A stretch of DNA of 16,757 nt from CALKYB01 sp964510575. Its GTDB lineage: Bacteria; Bdellovibrionota_C; UBA2361; SZUA-149; CALKYB01. Below, piece by piece: positions 13,089 to 16,757 of this stretch (its first letter is position 1; each line of letters starts with the position of its first letter). Where the stretch lies: contig CAZECN010000048.1 in NCBI GenBank assembly GCA_964510575.1, positions 1-16,757 of the forward strand, in the 5' to 3' direction. The notes under the pieces were generated by a model that had not been told where the DNA came from, made no database searches, and saw only the letters and a program-made list of their open reading frames with translations. Both the position numbers and the translations under genes were made by a program.

Positions 13089-14453
13089 TCAACCAGTGAA
13101 AAATCTTCGAAAAGTATCGAATACTGATTGCCTATTATCTGCATCCTTCTTTAGAGCATCAATTGGGCCACTGAGAGCTCTTGACACCAGTGACTTTGAT
13201 AGTCTGTCCAACGCAGATTGAACCTCTGACATCTGTTCTTCGTTCAATCCGACTTTCTTAAGTCTTTTCATGCTTCGTTTTACTTCACCTAACCTGACAG
13301 CTTCGAAGTTCTCTATGGCTCCAAAAATAAGAGGTTCTACGAGCCTTAGTTCCCACCATTTTTCAAATTTTTTCACAGCTTGAGCAATTATTCTCTCAGC
13401 GTTCTCTACCTCATCTCTTCTACAACCAAGGTTGTGAGCTACGACTTCTTGTAGGTGGTCGACATTGTAAAGAAAAACATCCTCGATATTTTCTATTTTC
13501 GAGGCAAAATTTCTTGGAACCCCAAGATCAAGATAAAGCTGCGCTTCACTTTTTCGAGATTTAATTGCTACTAGTGCCTCAGATTCTTTAACCAAAACTG
13601 GATCGCCCATTTCCAAAGTGCTTGCACCAATCACTATGTCAGCCTCGGCCAGCCGCTTTGAAACACTATCAAGGCTAATAGCCTCCCCTTTGAACCTTTC
13701 AGCTACTTCTTTGGCTTTTTCTGGACTTCGATTTGCAACTAAAGGCTCTTCAACTCCAGCTGAGCAGAAATGAGTTAAGGCAAGTCGACCAGTCTCTCCA
13801 GCGCCAATTAGTAAGACCTTACAGCCTTTTAAGTTTTCACCTTTGATTTGTTGAGCTAATTCTCTTGCAACAGAACAAACTGAAAGAGAGCGCTCGCCAA
13901 CCTTAGTGTCGGTTCTAATTTCTTTGGATACAGCGAAACTCTTGTCAAAAACGCGGTTAAGAAATCCGTTAACCCCACCCCTAGCTTGCGATTGTTCAAA
14001 GGCCTTTTTCAATTGACCCATGATTTGGTTTTCCCCGACCACCATAGAATCCAGGCCTGAGGCGACTCTAAACAAATGCCTAACTGCTTCAATGTCTCTT
14101 AGATTGTAAAAGAATCCTTCAGGCAGTTTTTTAAATTCTGCGACATCGCTAATCATTTCTTCGACCCAGCTTTGAAGGCCGTGAGCTGGTTCAGGGGACT
14201 GAGAGCTCCAGATAACCTCTAATCTGTTACAGGTACTATTGACTACAGCTTCAGCGACGTAACCAGTGGAGAGCAATCGCTCTAACAGAACCTGAGATTT
14301 TGCAGTACTAAGTCCAAATTTTTCTCTAAATTCCAGAGGTTGGGTGTGGTGACTAACACCAGTTACAAAAAGCTTTGGCCACAACTTATCTCTTTCAGAG
14401 GAAGCTGTAGGAAGCGCCTGAAGCTCTGGTTTGGACCTTCTAACGGTAGACAT
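13089..14453 (-). CDS. hemA: Glutamyl-tRNA reductase
   Basis: Reduces glutamyl-tRNA(Glu) to glutamate-1-semialdehyde with NADPH, the first committed step of C5-pathway haem synthesis. Catalytic Cys75 is in NSTCNRLEV. The N-terminal TGVSHHTQPLEFRE, the signature DSMVVGENQIMGQLKKA (135-151), the Rossmann motif GAGETG (217-222) and the C-terminal helical dimerisation part (about 355-435) are all present. At 454 residues it has about 25 extra residues before the usual start, which are basic/Ser-rich. The ATG at 14453 is the only ATG near; its ribosome site is weak and it overlaps the upstream membrane gene by 14 bases, so translation is probably coupled. hemA next to a CcsA/HemX-like gene is a common arrangement. 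HemA is often feedback-regulated by haem-dependent proteolysis; nothing in the sequence proves it here. Confidence 0.97.
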   Translation of the reverse strand: MSTVRRSKPELQALPTASSERDKLWPKLFVTGVSHHTQPLEFREKFGLSTAKSQVLLERLLSTGYVAEAVVNSTCNRLEVIWSSQSPEPAHGLQSWVEEMISDVAEFKKLPEGFFYNLRDIEAVRHLFRVASGLDSMVVGENQIMGQLKKAFEQSQARGGVNGFLNRVFDKSFAVSKEIRTDTKVGERSLSVCSVARELAQQIKGENLKGCKVLLIGAGETGRLALTHFCSAGVEEPLVANRSPEKAKEVAERFKGEAISLDSVSKRLAEADIVIGASTLEMGDPVLVKESEALVAIKSRKSEAQLYLDLGVPRNFASKIENIEDVFLYNVDHLQEVVAHNLGCRRDEVENAERIIAQAVKKFEKWWELRLVEPLIFGAIENFEAVRLGEVKRSMKRLKKVGLNEEQMSEVQSALDRLSKSLVSRALSGPIDALKKDADNRQSVFDTFRRFFTG

Positions 14454-15249
14454 GAAGGTTCTCGATAAAGTTGGCTCCTGCCAAGCTTACTACCATTACA
14501 ATATAGCCACACATCGATAACCAAGCAGCTTTTCGGCCTCGAAGCCCTGTCATTCTAGAAGAGAGCAAAATAACTAAATAGACCGACAAGGCAAGCGCAG
14601 AAGATAAAAGAAGAGGATCGGCAGAGCCGTAAATAGTCTGGCGTCCAGTGGATAAATAAAATCCACTACCAACTCCAGCAAGAAGACTGGCACAGCCAAG
14701 GTAGGTGAAGCCATTACCTAGATTCTCGAGTCTTTCAATTGATGGAATTTTAGCAGTGAGCTTATGCCAGGTTCTATTTCTAATTTGAGATTCTTTGAAA
14801 ATAATACCGCTAGCTAAAACTGCTGATAGAGAAAATACAGAAATAGAAATTAGCATGAAACTAATATGAGCTAGAAGTGCCGGCCCGAAACCTGCGCCCG
14901 GCTCTACTTCTGCTGGATAATGCAGAACCAGACCAGAGAAAATAAAAAATCCTAAGACTAATGGAATAGTGAACGCTCCGAGCTGATCCAAGCGGTAGGC
15001 ATCTTTAAGTGAAAGAAATAAAATAGCCAAAAGCAATGCGGCCCCAGAGGTGAAGAGACCAAAGCCTTGGAAACCACCTGCCAGCCAAGTCATCCCAAAA
15101 AGTGAAAAGAAGTGGAAAACAGCGCCAAATGAAAAATATCTATTGGCCATAGAAGGAACTGGACGACCAAAGTATTTGAGATAAAGAGTCGCAGCCATTA
15201 GGTAAGAAATACCACCTAGCAGAGCCAATATATGGATAAAAGAGTTCAT
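14440..15249 (-). CDS. CcsA/HemX-like cytochrome c assembly family membrane protein
   Basis: A polytopic inner-membrane protein with about eight transmembrane segments (first about 5-24). It resembles the YpjD/HemX branch of the CcsA/CcmF cytochrome c assembly superfamily: conserved His46 (FHFFSL), His128 (LLAHISFMLIS) and a C-terminal NLHVYR with His266. The segment LSVYLVILLSSRMTGLRGRKAAWLS matches the W/L-x-Y-A-x(2)-L...R...GRRA region of that family. The classical WWD haem-handling loop of CcsA is not visible, so this is probably not the cytochrome c synthase itself. HemX in Bacillus modulates HemA level; a similar role here is inferred from gene position. It precedes hemA and overlaps it. 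Only AGAGGT next to the ATG serves as a ribosome site. Confidence 0.8.
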   Translation of the reverse strand: MNSFIHILALLGGISYLMAATLYLKYFGRPVPSMANRYFSFGAVFHFFSLFGMTWLAGGFQGFGLFTSGAALLLAILFLSLKDAYRLDQLGAFTIPLVLGFFIFSGLVLHYPAEVEPGAGFGPALLAHISFMLISISVFSLSAVLASGIIFKESQIRNRTWHKLTAKIPSIERLENLGNGFTYLGCASLLAGVGSGFYLSTGRQTIYGSADPLLLSSALALSVYLVILLSSRMTGLRGRKAAWLSMCGYIVMVVSLAGANFIENLHVYR

Positions 15250-15280
15250 ACCTCTAAACGAAATCGTTAATAGGATATGC

Positions 15281-15309
15281 AGTTAAGCGGTTTTATTAAC
15301 AATGGTCAA
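15281..15309 (-). promoter_or_regulatory. Candidate sigma-70 promoter of the ccsA-like/hemA operon
   Basis: On the minus strand TTGACC (complement of 15304-15309) is followed after exactly 17 bases by TTAACT (complement of 15281-15286). The -35 is five of six; the -10 is poor (three of six). The predicted start lies about 25 bases before the ATG, a normal distance. Confidence 0.35.
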
Positions 15310-15375
15310 TCGGACTGAAAAACTAAGCACTTACCCAGCCAGATGCGGAGAGCAGATAGGATTTTTTGGGGCATT

Positions 15376-15401
15376 GGAAGAAACGAAGATAAGTTTCTCC
15401 C
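15376..15401 (-). other. Stem-loop downstream of the transglycosylase gene
   Basis: GGAAGAAAC (15376-15384) and GTTTCTCCC (15393-15401) pair at eight of nine positions around an eight-base loop, just after the stop of the transglycosylase gene on the minus strand. No T-run follows on that strand, so termination by this hairpin is uncertain. Confidence 0.4.
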
Positions 15402-15407
15402 GGGCAC

Positions 15408-16757
15408 TTAACGAACTCTGAGCCTTTGGCCTGGGTATATAGTCCTCTTAACCGAAGGATTTAACTTCTTCAGCGAATTCAGTCTCAAATTATGTCGCCT
15501 AGCAATTGCACCAAGAGTGTCACCTTTTTTAACGGTATACTTGGCAACTTTAATACCTGACGCTTGTTTTTCGCCGGGTATTTTAACTACTTTGCCGGCA
15601 TATAACTTTTTAGCACTCTTGATTCCATTTAGGCGCATCAAGGACCGTTGGCTAACACCGAATTTTCTAGCAATTGCACCAATAGTATCACCTCTGCGCA
15701 CTTTGTATTTCGATCGGTAACTACCGCTGCCGGAAATTGATTTAGAGGGTTTATAATTACTAGCTACTTCTGTTCCTTCATTTAAATCTAGAACCTTAGA
15801 GTTGGAGAGCTTAGAAGATAAGTCATCTCCGTATCCAGCTGGAAGCCTAACCAAATACCCTGCGGGTAAGGAACGTCTTCCTTGATATACACTCTTCAAA
15901 ACTCCGGTATTCAGTTTTTTAAACTCTCCCTCCGAGACCGGTAGAACCTTTTTTAGCTGCCCATAGCTTAGAGAACGAGCAAGCTTTACTTCTTCAAAGC
16001 TGACTGGATTTTCTCTTACTAGCCCAGGGAAATACTTTTCAGTGTTTTTATCAATTTCAATTGCGGCTAAAAGCTCTGGCCAAAAGTTACTGCTGGCGAA
16101 TCCAAAAGTTCGGCTTTTATACCGTTTTATAATTTCAACAATATCACTGGAGCCGGTATTCTTAACAGCGCGAGCCATACCTGCCACTCCGTGATTATAC
16201 GAAGTCACAGCTAGTGGCCATGTTTTAAGTCTTTTTTTCGCATTACCTAAATAACGAGTGGCAGACCTTGAAGCCACAATAGGATCTCGTCGCTCGTCTA
16301 AAGCTGAGTTGACACGCATATATAGGCGACCAGTTGCGCGCATGAATTGCCAAATTCCGGCAGCACCAACTGAACTGTTAGCTTTGTAATCAAAAGAAGA
16401 TTCGATCAACGGCATCCTAGCGAGTTCCACTGGAAGACCCTTGTCGCGAAAGATCCTCTCAATTGAGTCTAGGTAACGTCCTGAGCGAACTAATCCATCT
16501 CTAAACCTTTCTTTAATTCCAGTTTGACTGCGAATCTGTTTGCCTTCCTGAGCCTTCTTTAGTTCCCTCTTAGCGTTGCCTAGTTTTTCATAGAGCGCAT
16601 AGATACGCTGTTCGTTTTCATCACTTGAGGGGCCATCACTTGCCAGTCTCTTTAGCATCTCTTTTATTCGAGCTGTTTCTTGTTTAAGAGTTTGTTTTTT
16701 TTGTTTTTTAAACTCTCTTTCAGAGACTTTGCCTTGAATGCCGCTAAAGTCCAGCAC
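15408..16757 (-). CDS. MltD-like membrane-bound lytic transglycosylase with two LysM domains (5' end outside window)
   Basis: A periplasmic or outer-membrane enzyme that cleaves the MurNAc-GlcNAc glycosidic bond of peptidoglycan without water. In the visible 449 residues the N-terminal part is a charged helix (about 10-75). The GH23 domain follows (about 90-235), with catalytic Glu119 in LIESSFDYKANSS and the typical GAAGIWQFM, then TRYLGNAKK, VTSYNHG and FWPELLAA. Two LysM peptidoglycan-binding domains end the protein (351-393 and 407-448, both with RGDT/KGDT and AIAR). This order is that of MltD. The first codon shown is GTG at the window edge; the frame continues outside, so the start, with any signal peptide or lipobox, is not visible. 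It may share envelope turnover with the M23 peptidase of this window. Confidence 0.92.
   Translation of the reverse strand: MLDFSGIQGKVSEREFKKQKKQTLKQETARIKEMLKRLASDGPSSDENEQRIYALYEKLGNAKRELKKAQEGKQIRSQTGIKERFRDGLVRSGRYLDSIERIFRDKGLPVELARMPLIESSFDYKANSSVGAAGIWQFMRATGRLYMRVNSALDERRDPIVASRSATRYLGNAKKRLKTWPLAVTSYNHGVAGMARAVKNTGSSDIVEIIKRYKSRTFGFASSNFWPELLAAIEIDKNTEKYFPGLVRENPVSFEEVKLARSLSYGQLKKVLPVSEGEFKKLNTGVLKSVYQGRRSLPAGYLVRLPAGYGDDLSSKLSNSKVLDLNEGTEVASNYKPSKSISGSGSYRSKYKVRRGDTIGAIARKFGVSQRSLMRLNGIKSAKKLYAGKVVKIPGEKQASGIKVAKYTVKKGDTLGAIARRHNLRLNSLKKLNPSVKRTIYPGQRLRVR

Overview
The window looks like ordinary chromosome from a Gram-negative bacterium with moderately low GC (roughly 40-45 % by eye). 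It carries a type II secretion secretin, a lipoprotein signal, periplasmic peptidoglycan enzymes, an FKBP foldase with a signal peptide and a PEP-CTERM (exosortase-sorted) protein. A cytochrome-assembly-like membrane gene placed directly before hemA, together with these traits, suggests a deltaproteobacteria-like lineage. That placement is inference; no rRNA or other taxonomic marker is present. I see no prophage, insertion sequence, CRISPR array or tRNA.

Layout. Plus strand, 1-2800: the 3' end of a secretin gene (gspD), an overlapping gene for a secreted CBM9-like protein, a leader with alternative hairpins, a secreted FKBP-type prolyl isomerase and a strong terminator. Minus strand, 2805-8702: a divergent DapA-family aldolase, a membrane-anchored M23 (LytM) peptidase, then recN and nadK (4-base ATGA overlap), an unknown lipoprotein just upstream of nadK, and a small unknown protein. 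Plus strand, 9004-9597: a two-helix membrane protein with an Mrr-like nuclease fold whose catalytic residues are replaced. It converges on a minus-strand PEP-CTERM gene across a shared bidirectional terminator. The PEP-CTERM gene and an unknown 194-residue soluble protein (10733) diverge from a 352-base region full of inverted repeats and a sigma-54-like element. Minus strand, 11406-16757: an unknown 165-residue protein, a CaCA-family cation antiporter, hemA (glutamyl-tRNA reductase), a CcsA/HemX-like membrane protein overlapping hemA by 14 bases, and an MltD-like lytic transglycosylase with two LysM domains that runs off the end.

How the genes fit together. Several products act in the envelope (secretin, CBM9 protein, FKBP, M23 peptidase, lipoprotein, PEP-CTERM protein, transglycosylase). 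The ccsA-like/hemA pair concerns haem supply, and nadK-recN couples NADP synthesis and DNA repair by position only. The least explained part is 9000-11950: a pseudo-nuclease-like membrane protein, an exosortase substrate without its sortase, an unknown soluble protein with a protein-like +1-frame tail, and several regulatory-looking palindromes. I did not find a clear new multi-gene system; the candidates are listed as separate findings.
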